A stretch of DNA of 64,000 bases from Streptomyces hyaluromycini (GCF_002217755.1 NZ_BCFL01000025.1:303356-367355); one strand, 5' to 3'; positions 34,220 through 43,968 are shown, numbered from the stretch's first letter. Translations and numbers: made by a program. The notes: generated by a model from the sequence alone, not told the origin.

Positions 34220-35704
34220 CTATTCTCCCGCTCCGCCGTGCAGGCTCTGCACCGGGTTGGCCGTCAGCTCTTCGACGGCGCCCAGGTCGCCCGCCAGCTG
34301 GTCCACCGCCGCGTACGCGCTCGCGATGCAGGCGGGGATGCCCACCCCGTCGTACTGCGCCCCGCACACCGCGAGACCCGGCAGCTCGGCGACGTGCTCG
34401 CGGACGCGGGCCACGCGCGCGTGGTGGCCGACCGGGTACTGGGGCAGGCCGTCGGTCCAGCGGGTGACGCGGGTGGCCACGGGGGCCGCGTCCAGGCCGG
34501 TGGCCGCGTGCAGGTCCTGCCGGGAGACGTCGACGAGGCCGGCGTCCTCGCGGTCGAGGACGGCCGTCTCTCCGTAGCGCCCGACCGAGGTGCGCAGGAC
34601 GACGACGTCCGGGTTCTCGTCGGCGATCCAGCCCCACTTCTGGGAGGCGAAGGTGGAGGCCTTGATGGTGCGGCCGTCCACGGGCGGGACGAGGAAGCCG
34701 CTGCCCTCGGGAAGGGCGAGGTCGGCGCGTCGGTAGGCGAGGGTGACCAGGGCCATCGAGGCGTACTCGACGGCGGACAGCTCCGCCGCGGCGGCGGGCG
34801 CCTCGGCACGCAGCAGGGCGGCGGCGACGGGCGCCGGAACGGCGACGACCACCGCGTCGGCGTGCAGCACCCGGTCACCGGCGACGATGCGCCAGGCGGT
34901 GCGGGAGCCCTCATGGCCGGCCGCGTCCGCCCGGTCGGGCCGTACCCTGCGCAGCTCCGTCACGGGCGCGCCGGTGACGATCTCGCCGCCGCGGGACCGG
35001 ACCGACTCGGCCACCGCGAGCGGCAGGGTGCCGACGCCGCCCTCGATGCCCATGAAGACCGGCCCGGTCTGCTGGTTGGCGACCGCCTTGGCCTGGATCT
35101 CGCGGACGGCCTCCGTCAGCGAGTCGTGGATCCTGGCGGCCTGGTAGAGCTGCGGGACCGCCGAGCGCATCGAGATGCGGTACGCGTCGCCCGCGTAGAC
35201 CCCGCCGAGCAGGGGTTCGACCAGCCGGTCGACGACCTCCCGGCCCAGCCGGGCGGCCACGTACTCCCCCACCGCGACGTCGTCGCCCACCTCGGTGCGG
35301 GGCAGGTCGGCGTCGCGCTCGATGCGGGCGAGGCCCTCGTCGGACAGCACCCCGGACAGTGCGGCGGCGGTGCCGGGGACGCCCATCACATGGCCCTTGG
35401 GCATCGGCCGCAGCGCGCCCCGGGTCCAGATCGAGGCCGTGGCGGTGGCCGGCGGCTGCAGCCGGCCGGCGAGGCCCGCCTCGCGCGCGAGGGCGACCGC
35501 CTCGGGCCGGCGGGCCAGCATCGACTCGGCGCCCAGGTCGACCCGCACGCCCGCGATCTCGCCGGGCAGCAGCTTGCCGCCGACTCTCTCCGAGGCCTCC
35601 AGCACGGTCACGCGCGCGCCGCGCTCCAGCAGCCGGTGCGCCGCGGCCAGCCCCGCGATCCCGGCTCCGATGACGACGACCTGGCCCGTACCCGTTGCGC
35701 TCAT
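34220..35704 (-). CDS. hemG: Coproporphyrinogen III oxidase CgoX (HemG/HemY type)
   Basis: 494 residues. FAD-dependent oxidase that converts coproporphyrinogen III to coproporphyrin III in actinobacteria (older label: protoporphyrinogen oxidase). The N-terminal FAD-binding Rossmann motif is [34 protein letters not shown]. The C-terminal FAD segment is [29 protein letters not shown]. First gene of the pair with chdC. The ferrochelatase (CpfC) is not in the window. The gap to the divergent DUF4349 lipoprotein is 154 bp. Confidence 0.95.
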   Translation of the reverse strand: MSATGTGQVVVIGAGIAGLAAAHRLLERGARVTVLEASERVGGKLLPGEIAGVRVDLGAESMLARRPEAVALAREAGLAGRLQPPATATASIWTRGALRPMPKGHVMGVPGTAAALSGVLSDEGLARIERDADLPRTEVGDDVAVGEYVAARLGREVVDRLVEPLLGGVYAGDAYRISMRSAVPQLYQAARIHDSLTEAVREIQAKAVANQQTGPVFMGIEGGVGTLPLAVAESVRSRGGEIVTGAPVTELRRVRPDRADAAGHEGSRTAWRIVAGDRVLHADAVVVAVPAPVAAALLRAEAPAAAAELSAVEYASMALVTLAYRRADLALPEGSGFLVPPVDGRTIKASTFASQKWGWIADENPDVVVLRTSVGRYGETAVLDREDAGLVDVSRQDLHAATGLDAAPVATRVTRWTDGLPQYPVGHHARVARVREHVAELPGLAVCGAQYDGVGIPACIASAYAAVDQLAGDLGAVEELTANPVQSLHGGAGE

Positions 35705-35858
35705 GCCCTCACTCTCTCAGACCCCACTGACACTCCCGCCCCGGCCCGGTGACCCGTACGCGTCCGGACCGTGACCGCATCGGGACCGCCGCCGCCAAAC
35801 GTCCCGCCCCGCCCCGGCGTCGAAGGAGCGTCAGTCGTCAAGACCCCCGGGGGGAACC

Positions 35859-36752
35859 ATGCGCCATCCCGTACGACCCGCCCTCGCCGGCCTCCTGCTC
35901 GCCACCGCGCTCGTCCTCACCGGATGCAGTGCGAACGACGCCTCCGACAGCGGCTCCGCGAGCAATGCCAAGGCCGGTGTGAACAGTGCGGCCAAGGAGG
36001 CGGCGGGCTCGGCAGGCGCCAAGGACAGCGGCAGCGGGACCGGCAGGACGGCACCCGACCTCACGGTGAACCGGATCATCCGCACCGCTTCCCTGACCGT
36101 GCAGGTCAAGGACGTGCCCAAGGCCCTCGACGCGGCCCGCACCACGGCCGAGGACGCCGGAGGCTACGTCGGAAACGAGACCACCACCCGGGATTCCGGG
36201 GGCCGTGAACGCACCCGGGTGGTCCTCCGGGTCCCCGTCGACAAGTACGACGAGGTGCTCACCGGCCTCCAGGGCGCCGGCAAGCTGATCGACCGCACCG
36301 CGAAGGCTCAGGACGTCACCGACCAGGTGGTCGACGTGGACAGCCGGGTCGCCTCGCAGCGGGCCAGCGTGGCCCGGATCCGCGAGCTGATGGACCGGGC
36401 GACCAAGCTCGGTGACGTGGTCACCCTGGAAGGGGAGTTGAGCAGCCGGGAGGCCGACCTGGAGTCGCTGCTGGCCCAGCAGGCGTCCCTGAAGGACCGC
36501 ACCAGCATGGCCACGATCACGCTGTCCCTCACCCAGACGCCGGTGAAGAAGGCGGCCGCGAAGGACGACTCCCCGGGGTTCGTGGACGCCGTGTCCGGCG
36601 GCTGGCACGTCTTCGTCACCATGCTGCGCTGGATCGCCCTGGCGCTGGGCGCGGCCCTGCCGTTCGCGGCACTGGCGGCCGTGGCGGCGCTGCTGTGGTG
36701 GAAGGTCGTACGCCGGCGTCGTGCCCCCGCCCAGCCCGGCAGCGAGACCTGA
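35859..36752 (+). CDS. DUF4349 lipoprotein
   Basis: 297 residues. Lipoprotein signal peptide with lipobox LTGC (lipidated C23), then a Ser/Ala-rich linker. The DUF4349 domain follows (NRIIRTASLTVQVKDVPKALDAARTTAEDAGGYVGNE), with a coiled-coil hairpin VVDVDSRVASQRASVARIRELMDRATKLGDVVTLEGELSSREADLESLLAQQASLKDRT. A C-terminal membrane helix lies near residues 245-280. It should sit at the outer face of the membrane with both ends anchored. Function unknown. Monocistronic. Confidence 0.9.
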   Translation: MRHPVRPALAGLLLATALVLTGCSANDASDSGSASNAKAGVNSAAKEAAGSAGAKDSGSGTGRTAPDLTVNRIIRTASLTVQVKDVPKALDAARTTAEDAGGYVGNETTTRDSGGRERTRVVLRVPVDKYDEVLTGLQGAGKLIDRTAKAQDVTDQVVDVDSRVASQRASVARIRELMDRATKLGDVVTLEGELSSREADLESLLAQQASLKDRTSMATITLSLTQTPVKKAAAKDDSPGFVDAVSGGWHVFVTMLRWIALALGAALPFAALAAVAALLWWKVVRRRRAPAQPGSET

Positions 36753-36789
36753 GCGAGCCCGAAATGACCGCGCCCCGTAGCGTGTTCGC

Positions 36790-38175
36790 ATGAACATGAG
36801 CGGTGGGCGGGAACGACTGGTCGTGATCGGCGGTGACGCCGCGGGCATGTCCGCGGCGTCCCAGGCACGCCGGCTGCGGGGACCGGACGAGCTGGAGATC
36901 GTGGCCTTCGAACGCGGCCACTTCACCTCCTACTCGGCGTGCGGGATCCCGTACTGGGTCGGCGGTGACGTCGGGGAGCGGGACGATCTGATCGCCCGCT
37001 CCCCCGAGGAGCACCGGACCCGCGCGATCGACCTCCGGATGCGCACCGAGGTCACGGAGATCGACGTGGCCGGGAAGCGGGTACGCGCGCGTGACGTCGA
37101 TTCCGGCGCCGAGTCCTGGACGTCGTACGACAAGCTCGTCATCGGCACCGGCGCCCGCCCGATCCGCCCCGACATGCCGGGCGCGGACGCGCCGGGGGTG
37201 CACGGGGTGCAGACCCTGGACGACGGCCAGGCCCTCCTCGACACGCTGGCACGCACGCGTGGCCGCCGGGCCGTGGTGGTCGGCGCCGGTTACATCGGCG
37301 TCGAGATGGCCGAGGCGCTGATCAACCGGGGCTACGAGGTGACGGTCGTCAACCGCGGCAGCGAGCCGATGTCCACCCTCGACCCGGACATGGGCCGCCT
37401 GGTGCACAAGGCCATGGAGGGCCTCGGCATCACCATGGTGAACGACGCCGCGGTCACCAAGGTGCTCACCGGCCAGGACGGCAGGGTGCGCGCGGTGGCC
37501 ACGGAGGACGCCGAGTACCCGGCGGACGTGGTGATCCTGGGCATCGGCGTCCGCCCGGAGACCGGCCTGGCCCGGGCGGCGGGCCTGCCCGTCGGCGGAC
37601 ACGGCGGCCTGCTCACCGACCTCGCGATGCGGGTGCGCGGGCACGAGGACATCTGGGCGGGCGGCGACTGCGTGGAGGTCCTGAACCTGGTCTCGGGCCA
37701 GGAGCAGTACATCCCGCTGGGCACCCACGCCAACAAACACGGCCAGGTCATCGGCACCAACGTGGGCGGCGGTTACGCCACCTTCCCGGGTGTCGTCGGT
37801 ACGGCGGTGAGCAAGGTCTGCGACCTGGAGATCGCGCGCACCGGCCTGCGCGAGAAGGACGCCCTGCGGGTGGGCCTGCAGTTCGAGACGGTCACCATCG
37901 AGTCCACGAGCCGCGCCGGCTACTACCCCGGCGCCAGCCCCATGACGGTCAAGATGCTCGCGGAACGCCGGACGGGCCGCCTGCTCGGCGTCCAGATCGT
38001 CGGGCGGGAGGGTGCGGGCAAGCGGGTCGACATCGCGGCCGTGGCCCTGACGGCCAACATGACGGCGGAACAGATGACGGCCCTGGACCTGGGCTACGCG
38101 CCACCGTTCTCACCGGTATGGGACCCCGTACTGGTCGCGGCAAGGAAGGCGGCAGCAAAGGTGCGAGCCTTCTAA
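36790..38175 (+). CDS. FAD-dependent NADH oxidase / CoA-disulfide reductase-like enzyme
   Basis: 461 residues. Pyridine nucleotide-disulfide oxidoreductase fold: FAD motif VVIGGDAAGMSAASQARR, redox-active C51 in TSYSACGIPYW (single-cysteine type as in CoA-disulfide reductase and Nox), NAD motif VVVGAGYIGVEMAEALINRG, the second FAD motif DIWAGGDCVEVLN, and a C-terminal dimerisation domain. Substrate may be a low-molecular-weight disulfide or O2. A TAGCGT hexamer 5 bp upstream of the ATG suggests a leaderless transcript. A family B repeat follows the stop. Confidence 0.88.
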   Translation: MNMSGGRERLVVIGGDAAGMSAASQARRLRGPDELEIVAFERGHFTSYSACGIPYWVGGDVGERDDLIARSPEEHRTRAIDLRMRTEVTEIDVAGKRVRARDVDSGAESWTSYDKLVIGTGARPIRPDMPGADAPGVHGVQTLDDGQALLDTLARTRGRRAVVVGAGYIGVEMAEALINRGYEVTVVNRGSEPMSTLDPDMGRLVHKAMEGLGITMVNDAAVTKVLTGQDGRVRAVATEDAEYPADVVILGIGVRPETGLARAAGLPVGGHGGLLTDLAMRVRGHEDIWAGGDCVEVLNLVSGQEQYIPLGTHANKHGQVIGTNVGGGYATFPGVVGTAVSKVCDLEIARTGLREKDALRVGLQFETVTIESTSRAGYYPGASPMTVKMLAERRTGRLLGVQIVGREGAGKRVDIAAVALTANMTAEQMTALDLGYAPPFSPVWDPVLVAARKAAAKVRAF

Positions 38176-38198
38176 GGGGCGCCAGGGTCACCAACCCA

Positions 38199-38232
38199 GG
38201 GGCGCGGGGAACTGCGCGACCAGCCCCCACGC
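38199..38232 (+). repeat. Interspersed repeat, family B copy 2
   Basis: AGGGGCGCGGGGAACTGCG followed by CGACCAGCCCCCAC, 23 bp past the reductase stop, sense orientation, between convergent genes. Confidence 0.78.
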
Positions 38233-38252
38233 ACCTGCACCCCGCAACGCTC

Positions 38253-38561
38253 CTAAGCCGTCCCGCTGATCCGCGGCAGCGAAGTGACCCCCGCCCCTCC
38301 CGGCGCAGCCGCAGCCGCAGCCGCGGGCTGCTCCGCTCCCGGCCTGGCATGCGCAGCAACCGGCCGCGTCGACCGCAGCCGGTTGCTGACCGCCTCGTCC
38401 AGCGTCACCGGCCGCTGCATCTGCGCGGCAAGCCGCCCCGCCTCCTGGCCGAGCCGTGCCACGTCCTCCCAGGGCAGCCGCACGACAAGGGAGATCTCGG
38501 CCTCGCCGTCGGGCATGGCCTGCATGGGAGGGAACGCCTGAGAAGTAACCCGCTCGTTCAT
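38253..38561 (-). CDS. Small conserved hypothetical protein
   Basis: 102 residues from ATG 38561, with GAGGA upstream; an in-frame ATG ten codons earlier is possible. The middle reads EISLVVRLPWEDVARLGQEAGRLAAQMQRPVTLDEAVSNRLRS, an amphipathic helical segment. The tail is a poly-Ala/Pro stretch and is probably disordered. No known domain; lies between the convergent reductase gene and the divergent rhomboid gene. Confidence 0.68.
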   Translation of the reverse strand: MNERVTSQAFPPMQAMPDGEAEISLVVRLPWEDVARLGQEAGRLAAQMQRPVTLDEAVSNRLRSTRPVAAHARPGAEQPAAAAAAAPGGAGVTSLPRISGTA

Positions 38562-38682
38562 CGCCTGTTCCTCACGTCGCCTGAACCTCACGTCGGTCGC
38601 AAGGACATACGCACGCGCGCGTGACGACGTTCACCGGGACTCCCCGCGCATCGAGCGCCCCCGCTCTGGGCACTAGTCAGCT

Positions 38683-39507
38683 GTGGTCATCCCCGTTCAT
38701 GACGTGAACCCGGTGCGTCGCACGCCGTACGTGACGTACGCGCTGATCGCCGCGAACGTGCTCGTCTTCCTGTTCACTCCCGGCATAGCCGGCTCCGTCG
38801 CCGGCGGCAGCGATCTGGCGCAGCTGTGTCATCTGCAGGCCTTCATGGACCACTACGCGGCGGTCCCCAAAGAGCTGATCCACCATCAGATGCCGCAGGT
38901 GGTCCCGACCGGCCAGGTGGGCATCGGCCGGAGCGGTCCCGGCTGTGTCGTCGGCCCGCCCGGCTACGACAAGTCGCCGGCGCTGTCGGTCTTCACGGCG
39001 ATGTTCCTGCACGGCAGCTGGCTGCACCTGCTGGGCAACATGCTGTTCCTGCTGATCTTCGGCAACAACGTCGAGGACCGGATGGGCCACATCCGTTTCT
39101 TCCTCTTCTACGTGTTCTGCGGCTACGCGGCCGGCTACGGCTTCGCGCTCCTCAACGCCTCGTCGGGCGACCCGCTGATCGGCGCGTCCGGCGCGATCGC
39201 CGGTGTCCTGGGCGCCTATCTGGTCCTCTACCCGACGGCCAGGGTCTGGGTGCTGGTGCCGTTCCTGGTCTTCCTGCCGCTGCGGCTGCCGGCCTGGCTC
39301 GTGCTGGGCTTCTGGTTCGTGCTCCAGGCCGTGTACTCGTCCGGCGAGGGCGTCTCCGACGCCGGGACCGTGGCGTACGCCGCGCACATCGTCGGCTTCC
39401 TGGTGGGCATGGTGCTCGCCTGGCCGCTCAAGCCGGGCACGCCCCCGCCGCCGGAACCGCGCGGCCTGCTGTTCGGCAGGCGGGCCCGGCCCCGGCACAG
39501 CTGGTAG
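38683..39507 (+). CDS. Rhomboid-family intramembrane serine protease
   Basis: 274 residues from GTG 38683. Six membrane helices. The nucleophile lies in IGASGAIAGVLGAYLV and the catalytic His in AAHIVGFLVGMVLAW. The loop WLHLLGNMLFLLIFGNNVEDRMG is the classic rhomboid L1-TM2 pattern. A cysteine/His-containing loop (residues about 45-90) precedes it. A TAGTCA hexamer just upstream of the GTG suggests a leaderless start. The substrate is unknown. Ends 9 bp before the convergent hemE stop. Confidence 0.92.
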   Translation: MVIPVHDVNPVRRTPYVTYALIAANVLVFLFTPGIAGSVAGGSDLAQLCHLQAFMDHYAAVPKELIHHQMPQVVPTGQVGIGRSGPGCVVGPPGYDKSPALSVFTAMFLHGSWLHLLGNMLFLLIFGNNVEDRMGHIRFFLFYVFCGYAAGYGFALLNASSGDPLIGASGAIAGVLGAYLVLYPTARVWVLVPFLVFLPLRLPAWLVLGFWFVLQAVYSSGEGVSDAGTVAYAAHIVGFLVGMVLAWPLKPGTPPPPEPRGLLFGRRARPRHSW

Positions 39508-39516
39508 CGGGGCGGG

Positions 39517-40584
39517 TCAGCGCGCCGTCTCGGTGTGGACGAACTCGGCGAGCCGGGTCAGCGCGTCCGGGTCGGTGGACGGCATCACGCCGTGGCCCAG
39601 GTTGAAGACGTGGCCTTCGAGACCGGCGGCCGCGTCGAGCACCTCGCGGGCCTTGGTCTCCACCACGTCCTTGCCGGCGAACAGCACGGTCGGGTCGAGG
39701 TTGCCCTGGAGCGCCTTGCCGGGGCCGATCCGGCGGGCGGCCTCGTCCAGCGGGACCCGGTAGTCGACGCCGACGACGTCCGCGCCGGCCTCGCCCATGA
39801 GCTTCAGCAGTTCGCCGGTGCCGACCCCGAAGTGGATGCGCGGAACGCCGTAACCGGCGACGGCCTCGAAGATCTTCGCGGAAGCGGGCAGCACCGAGCG
39901 GCGGTAGTCGGCGGGGGCCAGCGCCCCGGCCCAGGAGTCGAAGAGCTGGACGGCGGAGGCGCCGGCCTCGATCTGCACCTTGAGGAACGTCGCCGTGATG
40001 TCGGCGAGACGGTCGATCAGGTCGGCCCAGAGCTCCGGGGCGCCGTACATCATCGCCTTGGCGTTCTCGTAGGTGCGCGAGGGGCCGCCCTCGACGAGGT
40101 AGCTCGCGAGGGTGAACGGGGCGCCGGCGAAGCCGATCAGCGGGGTCGGGCCGAGCTCGGCGGTGAGCAGGCCGATCGCCTCGGTGACGTAGGAGACGTC
40201 CTCGGGGGTGAGGTCCCGGAGCTGGGCGAGGTCGGCGCGGGTGCGGATCGGGTGCGCGATGACCGGGCCGACGCCGGGCTTGATGTCGAGGTCGACGCCG
40301 ATGGCCTTGAGCGGGACGACGATGTCGCTGAAGTAGATCGCCGCGTCCACGTTGTGCCGGCGGACGGGCTGGAGTGTGATCTCGGTGACCAGCTCGGGCC
40401 GCGTGCACGACTCCAGCATCGGGATGCCCTCGCGCACCTTGTGGTACTCCGGCAGCGAGCGGCCGGCCTGGCGCATGAACCACACGGGGGTGTGCGGCAC
40501 GGGTTCACGCCTGCACGCCTTCAGGAAGGCGCTGTCGTACGTCGCTGTCGGCTGCTGGCCCGTGGGGCTTCCGTTCGCACTCAC
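39517..40584 (-). CDS. hemE: Uroporphyrinogen decarboxylase HemE
   Basis: 355 residues from GTG 40584, chosen because the domain begins at once ([21 protein letters not shown]). It removes four carboxylates from uroporphyrinogen III to give coproporphyrinogen III, the substrate of the cgoX product found 4 kb upstream. Signature motifs [53 protein letters not shown] and [19 protein letters not shown] are all present. Monocistronic, divergent from the DUF3000 gene. Confidence 0.97.
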   Translation of the reverse strand: MSANGSPTGQQPTATYDSAFLKACRREPVPHTPVWFMRQAGRSLPEYHKVREGIPMLESCTRPELVTEITLQPVRRHNVDAAIYFSDIVVPLKAIGVDLDIKPGVGPVIAHPIRTRADLAQLRDLTPEDVSYVTEAIGLLTAELGPTPLIGFAGAPFTLASYLVEGGPSRTYENAKAMMYGAPELWADLIDRLADITATFLKVQIEAGASAVQLFDSWAGALAPADYRRSVLPASAKIFEAVAGYGVPRIHFGVGTGELLKLMGEAGADVVGVDYRVPLDEAARRIGPGKALQGNLDPTVLFAGKDVVETKAREVLDAAAGLEGHVFNLGHGVMPSTDPDALTRLAEFVHTETAR

Positions 40585-40691
40585 GACGGCAAGTCTCGCA
40601 CGCCCCCGAAGCCGTCGTGGCCGCACCCTGCGCGGCACCTCGGGTGGGGCCTTAGGTGGTGTCTCTCCCTGCGCGAAGGCGTCGTTCCCCT

Positions 40692-40705
40692 TACTCTTCC
40701 CCGCA
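40692..40705 (+). promoter_or_regulatory. Probable leaderless promoter of the DUF3000 gene
   Basis: TACTCT (40692-40697) matches an actinobacterial -10 and ends 7 bp before the ATG at 40705, with no ribosome site between them. The message probably starts at the initiation codon. Confidence 0.5.
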
Positions 40706-41382
40706 TGGCTGCGGCTCAGGGACGACTGTCGGACGGCGCTGGCGGGATGGGCGAGGGGAAGGACACCGAGGAGGACGAAGGACATACCGGGAGTACCGCG
40801 CCGCCGGCCTTCCGGGCCGCGGTCGACGCGCTGCGCGGTGCCCGGCTGCGGCCGCAGGTCGAGGTGGAGCCGACACCCGCCCCGCAGCGTCTCGCCCCGT
40901 TCGCGTACGCCGTGGAGGCGGCGGTCGTCGACGGCGACCAGGATCTCGCCGACGGGCGTCTCGTGCTGCTGCACGACCCGGCCGGGCACGACGCCTGGCG
41001 CGGCACGTTCCGGCTGGTCACACTGGTGCGCGCGGAGCTGGAGCCGGAGATGGCGGCCGATCCGCTGCTGCCGGAGGTCTGCTGGGCGTGGCTGACCGGC
41101 GCCCTCCAGGCGCGCGGCCTTGTGTACGGCGAGCCGAGCGGGACCGTGACGCGCGCCAGTTCGCACTACTTCGGCGGGCTGTCCGCGCGCCCCGCCGCCT
41201 CGCAGATCGAGATCCGGGCCTCCTGGACGCCCCGGGAGGGCCGCACCGGCATCCCGGACACCGCGGCCCATCTGGCCTCCTGGTGCGACCTGTTGGCGCA
41301 GGTGGCCGGCCTGCCGCCGGCCGCCCCCGGCGACGCCTCCGTGGTCACGCTGCCGCAGCGCCGCGATCCGCAGGCGCGCTGA
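40705..41382 (+). CDS. DUF3000 family protein
   Basis: 225 residues from ATG 40705; the ATG at 40744 is an alternative. The conserved part starts at [42 protein letters not shown] and continues through [16 protein letters not shown] and [25 protein letters not shown]. It is an actinobacteria-restricted family without known biochemistry, regularly found next to hemE. No membrane segment or signal. Position between hemE and whiI is typical. Confidence 0.88.
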   Translation: MAAAQGRLSDGAGGMGEGKDTEEDEGHTGSTAPPAFRAAVDALRGARLRPQVEVEPTPAPQRLAPFAYAVEAAVVDGDQDLADGRLVLLHDPAGHDAWRGTFRLVTLVRAELEPEMAADPLLPEVCWAWLTGALQARGLVYGEPSGTVTRASSHYFGGLSARPAASQIEIRASWTPREGRTGIPDTAAHLASWCDLLAQVAGLPPAAPGDASVVTLPQRRDPQAR

Positions 41383-41409
41383 ACCCTCACCGTCGGTGAC
41401 CGGAGACCC

Positions 41410-41467
41410 GTCCACCCGGGTCCCGTCGACTCACCCCTGTCCACCCGAGTCCCGTCGACTCACCCTT
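41410..41467. repeat. Two tandem 29-bp repeats upstream of whiI
   Basis: GTCCACCCGGGTCCCGTCGA and its continuation at 41410-41438 recur at 41439-41467 with two or three mismatches. They lie about 135 bp upstream of the whiI promoter, in the 325-bp gap. The gap also contains an AT-richer region (41470-41600) with several GATC palindromes. Confidence 0.75.
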
Positions 41468-41600
41468 CATTGACCATCTCTTTGTCGATACGGCCACTTT
41501 CTGTCCCGTACGACAACGGCCCGAACCGATTCGATCTTCGGATGATCGATCGCGTGTCCGAATTGCACGTATTGTTACTCACCAGATCGTGATCATTCTC

Positions 41601-41628
41601 TAAAGGCGGACGGGTTTGGTGCCGAAGA
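41601..41628 (+). promoter_or_regulatory. Sigma-WhiG promoter of whiI
   Basis: TAAA (41601-41604) and GCCGAAGA (41621-41628) are separated by exactly 16 bp, matching the WhiG/sigma-28-type consensus TAAA-N16-GCCGATAA. whiI of S. coelicolor is known to depend on WhiG. The predicted start lies about 70 bp upstream of the coding start. Confidence 0.8.
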
Positions 41629-41707
41629 CGACTGTGACCTTGAAAGCACGGTTCGTCCCGGCTTCTTCCCCACAAGCCGGCCCCCGTCCCCCACCCCAGG
41701 AGGCCTG

Positions 41708-42367
41708 GTGTCCGTTCTCCTCGAGCAGCCCGCAAGCCTGGTCGCCTACCGCCCGAACAAGCCCACCGCCATGGTGGTCGTGGCCGACCCGCGCGTCCGC
41801 TCCACCGTCACCCGCCACCTGTGGGCGCTCGGCGTGCGCGATGTCATCGAAGCCTCGTCCATCGCGGAGGCTCGTCCCCGCATCGGCAACCCCCGCGACA
41901 TCTGCGTCGCCGACGTCCACCTCCCCGACGGCTCCGGCCTGACCCTCCTGTCCGAGACCCGCGCGGCGGGCTGGCCCAACGGCCTGGCCCTGTCCGCCGC
42001 CGACGACATCGGCGCCGTGCGCAACGCCCTGGCCGGCGGCGTCAAGGGCTACGTCGTCACCGGCACCCGCACCAACATCGGGCTCCCCACCCGACCCGGT
42101 GCCGCCCCCATCGGCGCCGCCTCCCGTATGCACCGCCGCCCCCCGGGTGCCCCGAGCCACCCGGGCGGCTACCGCGAGCTCTCCGGCCGCGAGGTCGAGG
42201 TGCTCCGACTGGTCGCGGAGGGCCAGTCGAACAAGGCGATCGGCGTCTCGATGGGACTGTCCGCCCTCACCGTCAAGAGCCACCTCGCCCGCATCGCCCG
42301 CAAGCTCGGCACGGGCGACCGCGCCGGAATGGTCGCCGTCGCCCTGCGCACCGGCATCATCCACTGA
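41708..42367 (+). CDS. whiI: WhiI, atypical orphan response regulator of sporulation
   Basis: 219 residues from GTG 41708, with AGGAGG upstream. NarL/LuxR-class protein. The receiver has D27 (VVVADP, with the first acidic partner replaced by Ala) and D69 (CVADVHLPDG), but the conserved Lys after GYVV is replaced by Thr, so the phosphorylation pocket is incomplete. This matches WhiI of S. coelicolor, needed for late aerial development. The C-terminal HTH reads YRELSGREVEVLRLVAEGQSNKAIGVSMGLSALTVKSHLARIARKLG. The WhiG promoter and position between DUF3000 and RNase D confirm the identity. Confidence 0.92.
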   Translation: MSVLLEQPASLVAYRPNKPTAMVVVADPRVRSTVTRHLWALGVRDVIEASSIAEARPRIGNPRDICVADVHLPDGSGLTLLSETRAAGWPNGLALSAADDIGAVRNALAGGVKGYVVTGTRTNIGLPTRPGAAPIGAASRMHRRPPGAPSHPGGYRELSGREVEVLRLVAEGQSNKAIGVSMGLSALTVKSHLARIARKLGTGDRAGMVAVALRTGIIH

Positions 42368-42592
42368 CCGGCCGATCACCGGCCACCAGCCACCAGCCAC
42401 CGATGGCCGATCACCCGTCAACGATCACCGATGGCCGCTCACCGACCGTCGGCCGCACTGATCGTCGGTCACCGACCGGTCGTACGTTCACCGACGTGAC
42501 CGGACCGGCCGCTGGTCCGTCGTCACGTCGTAACCCGCTGTCCCCCGTTCGTGGAGCTGATCTTTCACCGGCCTGACTGGTTTACGACCCTC

Positions 42593-42630
42593 CGGCGCCC
42601 GTCGACGGAACGTTCCGTCGACGGGCGCCG
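42593..42630. promoter_or_regulatory. Perfect 38-bp palindrome before RNase D
   Basis: The left half CGGCGCCCGTCGACGGAAC is followed by its exact complement with no spacer. It contains GTCGAC twice. It lies 24 bp before the GTG of the RNase D gene and 225 bp after whiI. The gap 42368-42592 holds only irregular GATCACCG-type repeats. Function could be whiI termination or an operator. Confidence 0.7.
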
Positions 42631-42654
42631 TCCACACACAGATACCCTTGACAT

Positions 42655-43935
42655 GTGACCGACGCCCAAGACACCGCAGCAGACAGTTCACTGCGCACCA
42701 CCGGGGGCACCCCTCCGGACGACGCCGGATCTTCTGTGGCGGAGGCGCCGATCCCCTTGCTGGAGCCCCGTGAGGGCATTCCGCCGGTGGTCGTGGACGA
42801 GGCCGCGCTGGCCCGGGTGATCGCCGCCTTCGCCGCCGGCTCCGGCCCCGTCGCCGTCGACGCCGAGCGCGCCTCCGGTTACCGCTACGGCCAGCGCGCC
42901 TACCTTGTCCAGCTACGCCGCGAGGGCGCCGGCACCGCGCTGATCGACCCCGTCGCCTGCCCCGACCTGTCGGGCCTCGGCGAGGCACTGGCCGGCGTCG
43001 AGTGGGTGCTGCACGCGGCCACCCAGGACCTGCCCTGCCTGCGCGAGATAGGCATGACGCCCAGCAGCCTCTTCGACACCGAGCTGGCCGGGCGGCTCGC
43101 CGGGTTCCCCCGGGTCGGGCTGGGCGCGATGGTCGAGGGCGTGCTCGGCTTCGTGCTCGAAAAGGGCCACTCCGCCGTCGACTGGTCGACCCGGCCGCTG
43201 CCCGAGCCCTGGCTGCGGTACGCGGCGCTGGACGTCGAGCTGCTCGTCGACCTGCGGGACGCGCTTGAGAAGGAGCTGGACCGGCAGGGGAAGCTGGAGT
43301 GGGCGCGGCAGGAGTTCGACGCGATCGCGTCGGCGCCGCCCGCCGAGCCGAGAAAGGACCCCTGGCGCCGGACGTCGGGGATGCACAAGGTGCGCCGGCG
43401 CCGGCAGCTCGGGGTGGTGCGGGAGCTGTGGGAGACCCGGGACCGGATCGCGCAGAAGCGGGACGTGTCGCCGGGCAAGGTGCTCAGTGACACGGCGATC
43501 GTGGAGGCGGCGCTGGCGTTGCCGCCCAATGTGCACGCCCTCGCGGGGCTGAACGGCTACGGCCACCGGATGGGGCGGCGGCAGCTGGAGCAGTGGCAGG
43601 CGGCGGTGGACCGCGCCAAGGCGCTGCCGGACGCCGCACTGCCGCAGCCGGGGCAGCCGGTCACGGGGCCGCCGCCGCCCCGGGCGTGGGCGGACAAGGA
43701 TCCCGCCGCTGCGGCTCGCCTGTCGGCGGCCCGGGCCGCGGTCTCCGCGCTGGCCGAGCAGCTCACCATGCCGCAGGAGAACCTGATCGCGCCGGACACC
43801 GTGCGCAGGCTCTGCTGGGAGCCGCCGAAGGTGGTCGACGCGGAGACCGTGGGGACCGCGCTGGTGGGGTACGGCGCGCGACCCTGGCAGGTGGAGCAGG
43901 TGACGCCGGTGCTGGTGGCGGCGTTGTCCGCCTAG
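42655..43935 (+). CDS. rnd: Ribonuclease D-like 3'-5' exonuclease with HRDC domain
   Basis: 426 residues from GTG 42655. The N-terminal DEDD exonuclease shows VAVDAERASGYRYGQRAYLVQL (DxE), HAATQDLPCL (second Asp) and RYAALDVELLVDLRDAL (final Y-x-x-x-D). An HRDC helical domain follows at about 230-310 (RRRQLGVVRELWETRDRIAQKRDVSPGKVLSDTAIVEAA). The family matures structural RNAs. The C-terminal 100 residues form a less conserved second helical domain. A short leader follows the 38-bp palindrome. Confidence 0.9.
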   Translation: MTDAQDTAADSSLRTTGGTPPDDAGSSVAEAPIPLLEPREGIPPVVVDEAALARVIAAFAAGSGPVAVDAERASGYRYGQRAYLVQLRREGAGTALIDPVACPDLSGLGEALAGVEWVLHAATQDLPCLREIGMTPSSLFDTELAGRLAGFPRVGLGAMVEGVLGFVLEKGHSAVDWSTRPLPEPWLRYAALDVELLVDLRDALEKELDRQGKLEWARQEFDAIASAPPAEPRKDPWRRTSGMHKVRRRRQLGVVRELWETRDRIAQKRDVSPGKVLSDTAIVEAALALPPNVHALAGLNGYGHRMGRRQLEQWQAAVDRAKALPDAALPQPGQPVTGPPPPRAWADKDPAAAARLSAARAAVSALAEQLTMPQENLIAPDTVRRLCWEPPKVVDAETVGTALVGYGARPWQVEQVTPVLVAALSA

Positions 43936-43968
43936 GCGGACGACGCCGCCGGCGCCCGGCACCCGCAC

